Below are positions 43,147-51,486 of a DNA stretch of 64,000 nucleotides, one piece after another. The stretch comes from Ruminococcoides sp052118065. GTDB lineage: Bacteria; Bacillota; Clostridia; Oscillospirales; Acutalibacteraceae. Below the pieces are notes generated by a model. That model was given only the letters and a program-made list of their open reading frames with translations. It did no database searches and was not told the origin of the DNA. Each line of letters begins with the position of its first letter. The first letter of the stretch is position 1. The DNA lies in the NCBI GenBank assembly GCA_052118065.1, contig JBQKHY010000011.1, positions 1-64,000 on the forward strand. The letters are read 5' to 3'. The position numbers and the translations under genes are program-made.

Positions 43147-43566
43147 ATGGATAATTTACAGATTAGAGAAATGACAATTGAAGACTATGATGAGATTTTT
43201 GCTCTTTGGCAAGTAACAACAAAGAGAGCCTTGTCTGATGCCGACAGTAGAGAAAATATTGCAAAGTACCTTGAACACAACAAAGGTATGTCACTTGTTG
43301 GTATAGTTGACGGTAAGATTATTGCTACTGTACTTGCAGGTCATGACGGCAGAAGAGGTTTTATTCATCATATGGCAGTTAGCCCTGATTACCGTAGAAT
43401 GGGTGTTGGCAGAAGTCTTGCCACTGAGGCTGACAAAAGAATAAAACAAGCCGATATTAAGAAAACTCACATTTTCTGTTATAAGAACAATCAACTAGGT
43501 CAACCTTTTTGGAAAGCAATGGGCTTTACAAAGAGGGATGACATTGATGTTTTCTCATTTGATTGA
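43147..43566 (+). CDS. GNAT-family acetyltransferase inside the arginine operon
   Basis: A 139-residue acetyltransferase. Motif A is FIHHMAVSPDYRRMGVGRSL (about 72-91); a C-terminal FWKAMGFTKRDD matches motif B. The fold resembles small YpeA-like enzymes. The start at 43147 follows AAGGAAA; an upstream-extended frame overlaps argB and is rejected. It lies 13 bases after argB and its stop is 14 bases before the argD ATG. Position suggests a role in arginine synthesis, possibly N-acetylglutamate synthesis, but that is inference. Confidence 0.85.
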   Translation: MDNLQIREMTIEDYDEIFALWQVTTKRALSDADSRENIAKYLEHNKGMSLVGIVDGKIIATVLAGHDGRRGFIHHMAVSPDYRRMGVGRSLATEADKRIKQADIKKTHIFCYKNNQLGQPFWKAMGFTKRDDIDVFSFD

Positions 43567-43580
43567 TAGGATTGATTACA

Positions 43581-44753
43581 ATGGATAATAAAAAGATTAA
43601 AGAATTAGATAATGAAAATATTATGCATACATACGGCAGATATGATGTTTGTCTAACTAAAGGTAAAGGTGTGTATGCTTATGACGATAACGGTAAGAAA
43701 TATATTGATGTTTCTTCCGGTATCGGTGTAAACAGTCTTGGTTACTGTGATGACGGTTGGGTAAAGGCAGTTAGTGAACAAGCCGGTACAATTCAGCACA
43801 TTAGTAACTATTACTACAACAAGGTTGCCGGTGTTCTTGCTGAAAAGCTAACTAAGGCAACAGGACTTTCAAAGGTATTCTTCGGCAACAGTGGTGCTGA
43901 AGCAAATGAATGTGCAATTAAGGTTGCAAGAAAATACTCATTTGATAAGTACGGTAGAGGCAGAGATCATATTATTACTTTGGTAAACAGTTTCCATGGC
44001 AGAACTATTGCAACATTGTCTGCAACAGGTCAGGATGTTTTCCACAACTACTTTTTCCCATTTGTAGAAGGCTTTGATAATGCTATTGCTAACGATATTG
44101 AAAGTCTAAAGAATACAATCACAGACAAAACTTGTGCTGTTATGCTAGAGACAGTTCAGGGTGAGGGTGGTGTAAATATCCTTGACTCTGAATATCTACA
44201 ACAGGTAAGAAAGATTTGTGATGAAAAGGACATTTTGCTAATTGTTGATGAAGTACAGACAGGTGTTTGCCGTACAGGTAAACTTTACGGATATATGCAC
44301 AGTGGCATTAAGCCTGATGTTGTTACTTCTGCAAAAGGTCTTGGTGGTGGACTTCCTATTGGTGTTTGTATGGTTAATGACAAGCTAAAGGATGTTATGG
44401 GCCCATCAACTCACGGTACAACATTTGGCAGTAACCCTGTTGTTTGTGCCGGTGCTAACTATATTATTGATACAGTAAACACTCCTGAATTTATTGAAGA
44501 AATCAACAAGAAGGGTGCTTACTTTAAAGAAAAAATTGAAAAAATCAAAGGTGTTAAGTCAGTTCGTCAACAAGGCCTAATGATTGGTATTGAAGTTGAG
44601 GGTAACGCAGGTGATATTGCAAAGAAATGTACAGAAAACGGACTTCTTGTAATCACTGCAAAAACATTACTAAGAATGTTACCACCACTAAATATTAAGT
44701 ATGAAGAAATTGATGAAGCACTTGCTATATTAAAGAAGGTAATGGAGGAATAA
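43581..44753 (+). CDS. argD: Acetylornithine aminotransferase
   Basis: A 390-residue class III PLP aminotransferase that converts N-acetylglutamate semialdehyde to N-acetylornithine. The PLP Lys is in VVTSAKGLGGGLPIG. Other signatures are FFGNSGAEANE, FHGRTIATLSATG and VDEVQTGVCRTG. I use the ATG at 43581, nine bases after AGGA. It is tightly linked to argF (three bases). Confidence 0.95.
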   Translation: MDNKKIKELDNENIMHTYGRYDVCLTKGKGVYAYDDNGKKYIDVSSGIGVNSLGYCDDGWVKAVSEQAGTIQHISNYYYNKVAGVLAEKLTKATGLSKVFFGNSGAEANECAIKVARKYSFDKYGRGRDHIITLVNSFHGRTIATLSATGQDVFHNYFFPFVEGFDNAIANDIESLKNTITDKTCAVMLETVQGEGGVNILDSEYLQQVRKICDEKDILLIVDEVQTGVCRTGKLYGYMHSGIKPDVVTSAKGLGGGLPIGVCMVNDKLKDVMGPSTHGTTFGSNPVVCAGANYIIDTVNTPEFIEEINKKGAYFKEKIEKIKGVKSVRQQGLMIGIEVEGNAGDIAKKCTENGLLVITAKTLLRMLPPLNIKYEEIDEALAILKKVMEE

Positions 44754-44756
44754 AGG

Positions 44757-45677
44757 ATGAAGCATTTATTAACACTTGAAAGTCTATCAACAGAAGAAAT
44801 TAAGGATATTCTTAACCTTGCTGATCAGCTAAAGTATGAACTAAAGCATGGTATTGAACATCATCACCTAAAGGGTAAAACACTGGGTATGATTTTTGAA
44901 AAGTCATCAACAAGAACAAGAGTTTCTTTTGAAACAGGTATGTATCAGCTAGGTGGTCACCCACTATTCTTGTCATCAAATGATTTACAGATTGGCAGAG
45001 GTGAACCTGTAGAAGATACTGCAAGAGTTCTTTCAAGAATGTTAGACGGTATTATGATTCGTACATTTGCTCAGGCAGAAGTTGATGCACTTGCTGAATA
45101 CGGTTCAATCCCTGTTATTAACGGTCTAACAGACTACTGTCATCCATGTCAGGTATTAGCTGACCTTATGACAATTCGTGAATTTAAGGGTAAGCTAAAG
45201 GGTCTAAAGTTAGCATTTATCGGTGACGGTAACAATATGGCTAATTCTCTAATTGTTGGTTGCTTAAAGTGTGGTATGAGCGTTGCTATTGCTTGTCCTA
45301 AGGGTTATGAACCTCCAAAGAACATTCTTGACTTTGCAGACAATTATCCGGGTATGTTTGAAATGACAACAGACACACTAAAGGCTGCTGAAAATGCTGA
45401 TGTTGTTTATACTGATGTATGGGCATCAATGGGTCAGGAAGAAGAAAAGGCTATTCGTGAAAAGGCATTTGCCGGTATTCAGATTAATGCTGAACTAATG
45501 GAAAAGACAAACAAGGATTGTATGGTTCTTCATTGCCTACCTGCTCACAGAGGTGAAGAAATTACTGCTGATGTTTTTGAGGCTCATGCTGATGAAATCT
45601 TTGAAGAAGCAGAAAACAGACTTCACGCTCAAAAGGCTGTTATGGTTAGACTAATGGCTGACAAACAACCTGAATAA
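44757..45677 (+). CDS. argF: Ornithine carbamoyltransferase
   Basis: A 306-residue enzyme making citrulline from ornithine and carbamoyl phosphate. The carbamoyl-phosphate loop is KSSTRTRVSFE, followed by HPCQVLADL and the ornithine/catalytic HCLPAHRGEE. It is the last gene of the arginine run. With argG, H, C, J, B and D it completes the set from glutamate to arginine, assuming ArgJ or the GNAT supplies N-acetylglutamate. AATGGAGG precedes the ATG. Confidence 0.97.
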   Translation: MKHLLTLESLSTEEIKDILNLADQLKYELKHGIEHHHLKGKTLGMIFEKSSTRTRVSFETGMYQLGGHPLFLSSNDLQIGRGEPVEDTARVLSRMLDGIMIRTFAQAEVDALAEYGSIPVINGLTDYCHPCQVLADLMTIREFKGKLKGLKLAFIGDGNNMANSLIVGCLKCGMSVAIACPKGYEPPKNILDFADNYPGMFEMTTDTLKAAENADVVYTDVWASMGQEEEKAIREKAFAGIQINAELMEKTNKDCMVLHCLPAHRGEEITADVFEAHADEIFEEAENRLHAQKAVMVRLMADKQPE

Positions 45678-45687
45678 TCAACTAAAT

Positions 45688-45716
45688 TTGACTTTATGGT
45701 GTGGATTTGATATAAT
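45688..45716 (+). promoter_or_regulatory. nadA promoter
   Basis: TTGACT (45688-45693) and TATAAT (45711-45716) are 17 bases apart. The transcript would start near 45723, 26 bases before the preferred nadA ATG. Confidence 0.8.
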
Positions 45717-45727
45717 CTATCCACACC
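45699..45727. promoter_or_regulatory. 9-bp inverted repeat straddling the nadA -10
   Basis: GGTGTGGAT (45699-45707) is exactly complementary to ATCCACACC (45719-45727), with the -10 between them. A regulator bound here would cover the promoter. NiaR is a candidate for NAD genes in Firmicutes, but I cannot confirm its site. Confidence 0.5.
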
Positions 45728-45748
45728 AAAATGATAGGATTTGAATTT

Positions 45749-46660
45749 ATGATTAAAGACATTCAAAAGCAGATTTTAAAATTAAAAGAAGAAAATGATG
45801 TGTGTATTCTTGCACACTCATATATGGCTCAGGAGATTAAGGAAATTGCGGATTTTACAGGTGACAGCTATGCACTTGCAGTAAAATCAGCTAAAGTACC
45901 ACAGAAGACAGTTATTATGTGTGGTGTTCGTTTTATGGCAGAAACAGTAAAGATTCTTGCTCCTGAAAAGAAAGTTATCCTAAGCAACCCTGATGCAGGT
46001 TGTCCAATGGCAGAACAGATGGATAAGGAAACTATTTCTCTTGTAAAGGAACAGTATCCTGACTATGCAGTTGTTGCATACATAAATACCACTGCAAGTT
46101 TAAAAACTATATGTGATGTATGTGTTACATCATCTTCAGCTGTTGAGATTTGTAAGAAGCTTGATGCTGACAAGATTTTGTTTATTCCTGACTGTAACCT
46201 AGGTTCTTATGTTGCAAAGCAAGTACCTGAAAAGGAATTTAAACTTCTTCATGGTGGTTGCCCAACTCATGCAAAGATTTCTGAAAGTAAGCTACTTGAG
46301 GCTATGAAGAAACACCCAAATGCAAAGGTGCTTGTTCATCCTGAATGTCAGCCTGATGTTGTACAACATGCTGATTATGTTGGTTCAACTTCCGGTATTG
46401 TTAATTTTGCTAAGCAGAGTGAGGACAAGGAATTTATTATCGGTACAGAAATTTCTATTGCTGAAGAGTTACAGTATGCTTGTCCTGATAAAAGTTTCTA
46501 CCCAATGTCAAAGGACTTAATCTGTCCTAATATGAAAGCAACTACACTAATGGATGTTTATGGTTGCTTAAAGGGTACATTTGGTGATGAAATCACAATG
46601 GATGAAGAAAAGCGTTTACAGGCTAAAAAATGTATTGATGAAATGATAAGGTTAGGCTAA
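45749..46660 (+). CDS. nadA: Quinolinate synthase A
   Basis: A 303-residue [4Fe-4S] enzyme that condenses iminoaspartate with dihydroxyacetone phosphate to quinolinate in NAD synthesis. Three domains are visible with the cluster Cys in VIMCGVRFMAE, VTSSSAVEIC-adjacent residues and LICPNMKATTL; HPECQPDV is the conserved middle motif. The ATG at 45749 fits the short leader from the promoter; the ATG at 45731 would leave about eight bases. nadB and nadC, usual neighbours, are absent. Its stop shares a base with mnmA. Confidence 0.95.
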   Translation: MIKDIQKQILKLKEENDVCILAHSYMAQEIKEIADFTGDSYALAVKSAKVPQKTVIMCGVRFMAETVKILAPEKKVILSNPDAGCPMAEQMDKETISLVKEQYPDYAVVAYINTTASLKTICDVCVTSSSAVEICKKLDADKILFIPDCNLGSYVAKQVPEKEFKLLHGGCPTHAKISESKLLEAMKKHPNAKVLVHPECQPDVVQHADYVGSTSGIVNFAKQSEDKEFIIGTEISIAEELQYACPDKSFYPMSKDLICPNMKATTLMDVYGCLKGTFGDEITMDEEKRLQAKKCIDEMIRLG

Positions 46661-47724
46661 TGAAAAAGGCTATAATTGCAATGAGTGGCGGCGTTGATTC
46701 CAGCGTCGCAGCTTTTATTATGAAGGAAAAAGGTTATCATATTATTGGCGTCACAATGAAGCTTTATGATAACGATGACATCGGCATTGATACAGAGAGA
46801 ACTTGTTGTTCACTTTCTGATATTGAAGATGCAAGAAGTGTTTGTTATAAGCTAGGTGCACTTTATTATGTTTTCAACTTCAAGGCTGATTTTAAAGAAA
46901 AAATAATAGATGATTTTATTCATACTTATGAAAACGGTGGTACTCCAAACCCTTGTATCCGTTGTAACAGATACCTAAAGTTTGATAAGCTAATGCACCG
47001 TATGAAAGAGTTACAGTATGACTATGTTGTTACAGGTCATTATGCAAGAATTGAGAAGAAAGGTGACAGATATATCCTAAAGAAAGCAGTTGACCTTTCT
47101 AAGGACCAAAGTTATGTTCTTTACAATATGACTCAAGAACAGCTTGCTCATGTTCAGTTTCCACTAGGTGAAATGGAAAAAAGTGAAACTCGTAAAATCG
47201 CAGAAGAAAATGGCTTTATCAATGCTGATAAAAAGGATAGTCAGGATATTTGCTTTGTGCCAAATGGTGACTATGCTGCATTTATTGAGGACTATACAGG
47301 CAAAAAGTATCCTGAGGGTGATTTTGTAGATACAAGTGGTAATGTACTGGGTAAGCATAAGGGTATTATCCGTTATACTATCGGTCAGAGAAAAGGCTTA
47401 GGCCTTGCTTTGCCTTGCCCTATGTATGTTAAGGAAAAGGACCTTAAGGATAACAAAGTTGTACTTTGCCTAAATGATGAACTGTTCTCTAAGGAACTTT
47501 ATGCCAACGATTTTAACTGGGTATCTATTGAAGAGCCAAAGGAAGAAATCCGTTGTAAGGCTAGAATTCGTTACAACCAAAAGGAACAACCTGCTACTGC
47601 AAAGGTAATGGAAGATGGTAAAGTTAAGGTAACTTTTGATGAAAGTCAAAGAGCAATTTGTAAAGGACAGGCAGTTGTACTTTATGATGGTGATGTTGTT
47701 CTTGGTGGTGGAACAATTCTATAA
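46660..47724 (+). CDS. mnmA: tRNA-specific 2-thiouridylase
   Basis: A 354-residue enzyme that thiolates U34 of Glu, Gln and Lys tRNAs. The PP-loop SGGVDSSVA starts the protein. The catalytic cysteine pair lies in TPNPCIRCNRYLKFD and KDSQDICFVP. The C-terminal beta domain (RIRYNQKEQPA, GQAVVLYDGDVVLGGG) is typical. ATG overlaps the nadA TAA by one base, so translation is coupled. No cysteine desulfurase gene is adjacent. Confidence 0.96.
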   Translation: MKKAIIAMSGGVDSSVAAFIMKEKGYHIIGVTMKLYDNDDIGIDTERTCCSLSDIEDARSVCYKLGALYYVFNFKADFKEKIIDDFIHTYENGGTPNPCIRCNRYLKFDKLMHRMKELQYDYVVTGHYARIEKKGDRYILKKAVDLSKDQSYVLYNMTQEQLAHVQFPLGEMEKSETRKIAEENGFINADKKDSQDICFVPNGDYAAFIEDYTGKKYPEGDFVDTSGNVLGKHKGIIRYTIGQRKGLGLALPCPMYVKEKDLKDNKVVLCLNDELFSKELYANDFNWVSIEEPKEEIRCKARIRYNQKEQPATAKVMEDGKVKVTFDESQRAICKGQAVVLYDGDVVLGGGTIL

Positions 47725-47754
47725 TTAGGTTGACAATTAACCATAGGTTAACAA

Positions 47755-47786
47755 TTGTTAACAATAATCAATATTAAGGTTGACAA
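47755..47786. promoter_or_regulatory. BirA (biotin repressor) operator before bioY
   Basis: TTGTTAACA (47755-47763) and GGTTGACAA (47778-47786) are separated by 14 bases. This is the known BirA layout TTGTTAACC-N14/15-GGTTTACAA. Two more GGTTRACAA half-sites lie upstream (about 47728 and 47745). The right half overlaps the bioY -35. Confidence 0.8.
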
Positions 47787-47808
47787 TACTATAATTATGA
47801 GTTATAAT
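47780..47808 (+). promoter_or_regulatory. bioY promoter
   Basis: Consensus TTGACA (47780-47785) and TATAAT (47803-47808) with a 17-base spacer. The -35 is part of the BirA half-site, so repressor binding would block it. Confidence 0.85.
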
Positions 47809-47840
47809 ACTCCTTGTGATATACACAGGGGGTATTTTTT

Positions 47841-48392
47841 ATGAAGAACAATAAAATATTTGATATGGTAGTGTGTGCATTGTTTGCAGCTATCTGTTGT
47901 ATCTTTTCAATCATCACTATTCCAATTGGTATGGTACCGGTTTCACTTGGTATTTTGGCAGTAGTATTTACAGCAGTAGTACTTGGTCCTGTAAAAGGTC
48001 TAATCTCTGTTGTTGTTTACTTACTATTAGGTTTATTCTTACCACTGTTTAGTGGTGGACAGACAGGTCTATCTACATATGCTAACATTACCGGTGGTTA
48101 TGTTTGGTCTTATCTAATTGTTGTAGTAGTTGTTGGTTTGATTTGTAAAATCCCAACTAAGAACAAAGTACTTGAAATTGTTGTTAGTATTTTAGCTTGT
48201 GCAGTTGGTGTAGTGATTTGTTACACTTGTGGTACAATTCAGTTTATGGCTATTACAAAGTATGACTTAAATGCTTCTTTAGCAGCTTGTGTAATTCCAT
48301 TCCTACCATTTGACGCAATTAAATGTGTTATTGCCGGTGTGGTTGGACCTTTACTAAAAATAGCACTTAGAAAATCAGGCTATATGAAATAA
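47841..48392 (+). CDS. bioY: Biotin transporter substrate-binding component BioY
   Basis: A 183-residue membrane protein with about six spans, the S component of a biotin ECF transporter. It shows PIGMVPVSLGILAVVF near the N-terminus, GLFLPLFSGGQTGLS and NITGGYVWSY, which are characteristic of BioY biotin-binding loops. It is controlled by the BirA operator and works with shared EcfAA'T modules encoded elsewhere. A strong ribosome site (AGGGGGT) is present. No biotin-synthesis gene is nearby, so uptake may be the supply route (inference). Confidence 0.93.
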   Translation: MKNNKIFDMVVCALFAAICCIFSIITIPIGMVPVSLGILAVVFTAVVLGPVKGLISVVVYLLLGLFLPLFSGGQTGLSTYANITGGYVWSYLIVVVVVGLICKIPTKNKVLEIVVSILACAVGVVICYTCGTIQFMAITKYDLNASLAACVIPFLPFDAIKCVIAGVVGPLLKIALRKSGYMK

Positions 48393-48440
48393 TCGTTATT
48401 CTACCTTGGTAGTAAAATATTCATCAATCCCTTTGATGAA

Positions 48441-48468
48441 AAAGACCGATTTTTATCGGTCTTTTTTC
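48441..48468 (+). terminator. Intrinsic terminator after bioY
   Basis: AAAGACCGAT (48441-48450) pairs perfectly with ATCGGTCTTT (48455-48464) around TTTT, and the T-run continues. Confidence 0.88.
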
Positions 48469-48497
48469 TTGAAATTTTATATAATTAATGTTATAAT
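48469..48497 (+). promoter_or_regulatory. Promoter of the CDF exporter leader
   Basis: TTGAAA (48469-48474) and TATAAT (48492-48497) have a 17-base spacer. They leave a leader of about 130 bases before the gene, room for a riboswitch. Confidence 0.75.
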
Positions 48498-48535
48498 CAC
48501 TTTACTATTTAAGCATATAATGTATTATAAACTAT

Positions 48536-48609
48536 CAAGTTGTTTATTCAACCGGGCCAAAGGGCAACAGAATTTTCTGTGGGACAGTTTTTACTGCCCC
48601 ACTTTTTTA
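48536..48609 (+). ncRNA. Probable NiCo (czcD) riboswitch with overlapping terminator
   Basis: The leader contains AACCGGGCC, AGGGCAACAGA, TCTGTGGGACAG and TACTGCCCC, matching my memory of the NiCo aptamer consensus. ACAGA (48567-48571) pairs with TCTGT (48576-48580). The alternative terminator stem GTGGGACAGT (48579-48588) pairs with 48593-48602, one mismatch, and is followed by six T. The two stems share bases 48579-48580, so metal binding could prevent termination. The downstream gene is a CDF exporter, the usual target of this class. Confidence 0.8.
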
Positions 48610-48634
48610 TTATATAATGAAATGAGATGATTTT

Positions 48635-49765
48635 ATGGAAAGTACTGAGGAAAGAAATAGGGCAAAGGTAGGCAAGTTAGCCGGTATAGTGGGAATAATC
48701 TGTAACTTTGCTTTAGCCGGTGGTAAATTTGTTGTTGGTACACTTGTTTCTTCAATGTCAATTATTGCTGATAGTGTTAACAACCTTTCTGATGCAGCAA
48801 GTTCAATTGTCACCTTGCTAGGCTTTAAGTTAGCAGAAAAACCGGCTGATAAGAAACACCCATTTGGTCATGCAAGGTTTGAATACTTAGCAAGTTTGAC
48901 TGTAGCAGTAATGATTTTTGTTATCGGTTTTGAACTTGCAAAAAGTTCTGTAGAAAAAATAATTTCACCAACTCCTGTAAAATTTTCTCCGGTCACAATT
49001 CTAGTGCTTGTAGTTTCAATTCTTGTGAAACTGTGGATGACATTATTTTATAAGAAAAAGGGTAAACAAATCCATTCCACAACATTACTTGCAACAAGTG
49101 CCGACAGTAGAAATGATGTGTTAACAACTACTTGTGTACTTATTGCAATGGTTGTTGAATTACTGACAAAGTGGCAAATAGATGGAATTATGGGTGCTTT
49201 GGTTTCACTGTTTATTTTATATAATGGCATAGGACTTATTAGACAAACAATTTCACCATTATTAGGTGAAGAAGCAACTCCTGAATTTAGGAAAGAAATT
49301 ATTGATTTTGTTAATTCATATGACAAGGTGTTAGGTTGTCACGATTTAATGATTCATGATTATGGTCCTGCAAAAAGATATGCAACTATCCATGTTGAAG
49401 TGGATAAGGATGAAGACCCTATGAATTGCCACGATACAATAGACAGAATAGAAAGACAATGCCTGAAGAAATTCGGTATTCATATGGTTGTACACTATGA
49501 CCCTATTGTTACCGATGACTTAAAAGCTGAAAAGTTGCAACTGAAAATTATTGAGTGCTTAAAGTCAAAGGACAGTAGGCTTTCAATCCATGATTTTAGA
49601 ATTGCTAATTGCAGTAGTGGCACACTTCTTGTGTTTGACCTTGTTTTGCCGGAAGATATGATGAGTCAAGGTAATCAAATAAAAGATTATATCTTACATT
49701 CAATTAATAAAGGTAAGTCAAAGTACCTACTTGATGTTACCTTTGACATTGATACAAATGATTAA
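48635..49765 (+). CDS. Cation diffusion facilitator (metal exporter)
   Basis: A 376-residue CDF/ZitB-like transporter with six predicted spans. The metal site on the second span reads DSVNNLSDAASS, and HPFGHARFEY precedes the third. The fifth span carries a second site (SADSRNDVL, in TSADSRNDV). The cytoplasmic domain (about 210-300) has HDLMIHDYGPAKRYATIHVEVD. The C-terminus extends about 70 residues beyond a minimal CDF. With the NiCo-like leader it likely exports cobalt or nickel when they accumulate, but zinc or manganese cannot be excluded. Confidence 0.92.
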   Translation: MESTEERNRAKVGKLAGIVGIICNFALAGGKFVVGTLVSSMSIIADSVNNLSDAASSIVTLLGFKLAEKPADKKHPFGHARFEYLASLTVAVMIFVIGFELAKSSVEKIISPTPVKFSPVTILVLVVSILVKLWMTLFYKKKGKQIHSTTLLATSADSRNDVLTTTCVLIAMVVELLTKWQIDGIMGALVSLFILYNGIGLIRQTISPLLGEEATPEFRKEIIDFVNSYDKVLGCHDLMIHDYGPAKRYATIHVEVDKDEDPMNCHDTIDRIERQCLKKFGIHMVVHYDPIVTDDLKAEKLQLKIIECLKSKDSRLSIHDFRIANCSSGTLLVFDLVLPEDMMSQGNQIKDYILHSINKGKSKYLLDVTFDIDTND

Positions 49766-49768
49766 AAG

Positions 49769-49806
49769 AAAGGCTGAAACTTATTAAAGTTTCAGCCTTT
49801 TTGTTG
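49769..49806 (+). terminator. Intrinsic terminator after the CDF gene
   Basis: A perfect 14-bp stem AAAGGCTGAAACTT (49769-49782) pairs with 49787-49800, then TTGTTG. It may also stop transcripts from the converging ychF. Confidence 0.88.
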
Positions 49807-49910
49807 AGTATGAAATTTTAGTTTATGTTCAAATTAAGTAGAACTTTTATGTTTAATAAAATGCAATTTTTAGATTAGTGCAATCAAAATTAAAAAATAA
49901 AATTAAAAAA

Positions 49911-51005
49911 TTAAACATTAAATCTAAATAGAACTACATCTCCGTCTTTCATAACATAGTCCTTACCTTCTGAACGAACAAGACCCTTTTCTTTACAAGC
50001 AGTCATACCACCGTTTGCGATAAGGTCATCATAAGAAACAACTTCTGCTCTGATGAAACCTCTTTCAAAGTCTGTGTGGATTTTACCTGCAGCTTGAGGA
50101 GCTTTTGTACCCTTAGTGATTGTCCATGCTCTAACTTCAGGTTTACCGGCAGTTAGGTAAGAGATTAGTCCAAGTAGTGAGTAACATTCCTTGATAAGTC
50201 TGTCAAGACCACTTTCTTCAAGACCTAGGTCAGAAAGGAAAAGTTCCTTTTCTTCCTTGTCCATATCAACAATATCCATTTCAATTTGTGCACAGATTGG
50301 TAATACTGCTGCGTGTTCTTCACTTGCAATATCTCTAACTGTTTGTAGCATTTTGTTGTCCTGAATACCGTTGGTAAAGTCATCTTCACTCATATTTGCA
50401 GCATAGATAATTGGCTTTGTTGTAAGTAAAGCAACTTCCTTTAGCCATTCTTCCTGTTCTTCTGTTGTTTCAACAGTTCTTGCACTTTTACCTTTGTTTA
50501 GTGTGTCAAGAACTTCCTCAAAGAAGTCAATCTGTGGTTGTAGGCTCTTGTCACCTTTAAGTGCCTTTTTAAGTCTATCAATCTTTCTTGTTACCATTTC
50601 TACATCAGAAAGGATAAGCTCAATGTCAATTGTTTCAATATCTCTTGCAGGGTCAACTGAACCCTCAACATGGATAATGTCATCATTTTCAAAACATCTT
50701 ACAACATGAACAATAGCGTCACATTCACGAATGTTAGAAAGGAACTTGTTGCCAAGACCTTCACCCTTTGATGCACCTTTTACAAGACCGGCAATATCAA
50801 CAAATTCAATTGTTGCCGGTGTGATTTTATCCGGATTATACATTTCTGCAAGTTTGTCAATACGCTTATCAGGTACTGCTACAACACCAACATTTGGTTC
50901 AATAGTACAGAACGGATAGTTTGCACTCTGTGCTCCTGCATTAGTGATAGCATTGAAAAGTGTACTTTTACCTACATTAGGTAAGCCTACAATTCCTAAT
51001 TTCAT
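49911..51005 (-). CDS. ychF: Redox/ribosome-associated ATPase YchF (Obg superfamily)
   Basis: A 364-residue P-loop NTPase that binds ATP rather than GTP and associates with ribosomes. It shows GLPNVGKSTLFN (P-loop), FVDIAGLVKGASKGEGLGN (switch) and YAANMSEDDF in place of the GTP-type NKxD motif, typical of YchF. The C-terminal TGS-like domain contains WTITKGTKAPQAAGKIHTDFERGFIRAEV. Length and motifs are complete. AGGAG precedes the ATG. It is a monocistronic gene. Confidence 0.96.
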   Translation of the reverse strand: MKLGIVGLPNVGKSTLFNAITNAGAQSANYPFCTIEPNVGVVAVPDKRIDKLAEMYNPDKITPATIEFVDIAGLVKGASKGEGLGNKFLSNIRECDAIVHVVRCFENDDIIHVEGSVDPARDIETIDIELILSDVEMVTRKIDRLKKALKGDKSLQPQIDFFEEVLDTLNKGKSARTVETTEEQEEWLKEVALLTTKPIIYAANMSEDDFTNGIQDNKMLQTVRDIASEEHAAVLPICAQIEMDIVDMDKEEKELFLSDLGLEESGLDRLIKECYSLLGLISYLTAGKPEVRAWTITKGTKAPQAAGKIHTDFERGFIRAEVVSYDDLIANGGMTACKEKGLVRSEGKDYVMKDGDVVLFRFNV

Positions 51006-51084
51006 TGTTTTTCTCCTTTTATATTGTATTGAATTAATTTATCAGATGATGTATTATTATACCATAGAAATTCTAATTATACAA

Positions 51085-51096
51085 TGATAATCATTA
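51085..51096. promoter_or_regulatory. Candidate Fur/PerR-type operator before the thioesterase
   Basis: TGATAATCATTA is part of the 13-bp palindrome AATGATAATCATT (51083-51095), six bases before the ribosome site. It is identical to the 12-mer at the perR promoter (25979-25990, opposite orientation). Confidence 0.45.
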
Positions 51097-51111
51097 ATTG
51101 GAGGTTTAATT

Positions 51112-51486
51112 ATGGATAATTTTGTAATAGAAAAAGTTGTAACAGAGGATATGTTGGCAGTAAATGTTGGTTCAGGTAGCCTAAGAGTATTGGCTACACC
51201 AACTGTTGTTGCACTTATGGAAGAAGCATCAACAAAACTTGCCGATACTTTTCTTGATGAGGGTTTAACTACTGTTGGTACAATGGTAGAAATTCAGCAC
51301 ATCAGTCCTTCACCAATCGGTGCTAAGATTAAAGTAGAAAGTAAACTAATCAGCAATGACGGTAGGTCATTTAAGTTTGAAGTAACTGCTTATGATAATG
51401 CCGGTATGATTGCAAACGGTACTCACAACAGAGTATCTGTAAAGAGCGAAAAGTTCCAGAAAAAGGCAGATGAAAAGTTTGAGTAA
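51112..51486 (+). CDS. Hotdog-fold thioesterase (FlK-like)
   Basis: A 124-residue acyl-CoA thioesterase-like protein. The motif VLATPTVVALMEEAS includes the helix residues (Thr, Glu) used in FlK-type catalysis. TVGTMVEIQHISPSPIGAK and GTHNRVSV supply the conserved His. The natural substrate is unknown; fluoroacetyl-CoA is the model substrate for one member. Its end overlaps the HAD phosphatase start by 17 bases, indicating co-transcription. Confidence 0.85.
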   Translation: MDNFVIEKVVTEDMLAVNVGSGSLRVLATPTVVALMEEASTKLADTFLDEGLTTVGTMVEIQHISPSPIGAKIKVESKLISNDGRSFKFEVTAYDNAGMIANGTHNRVSVKSEKFQKKADEKFE

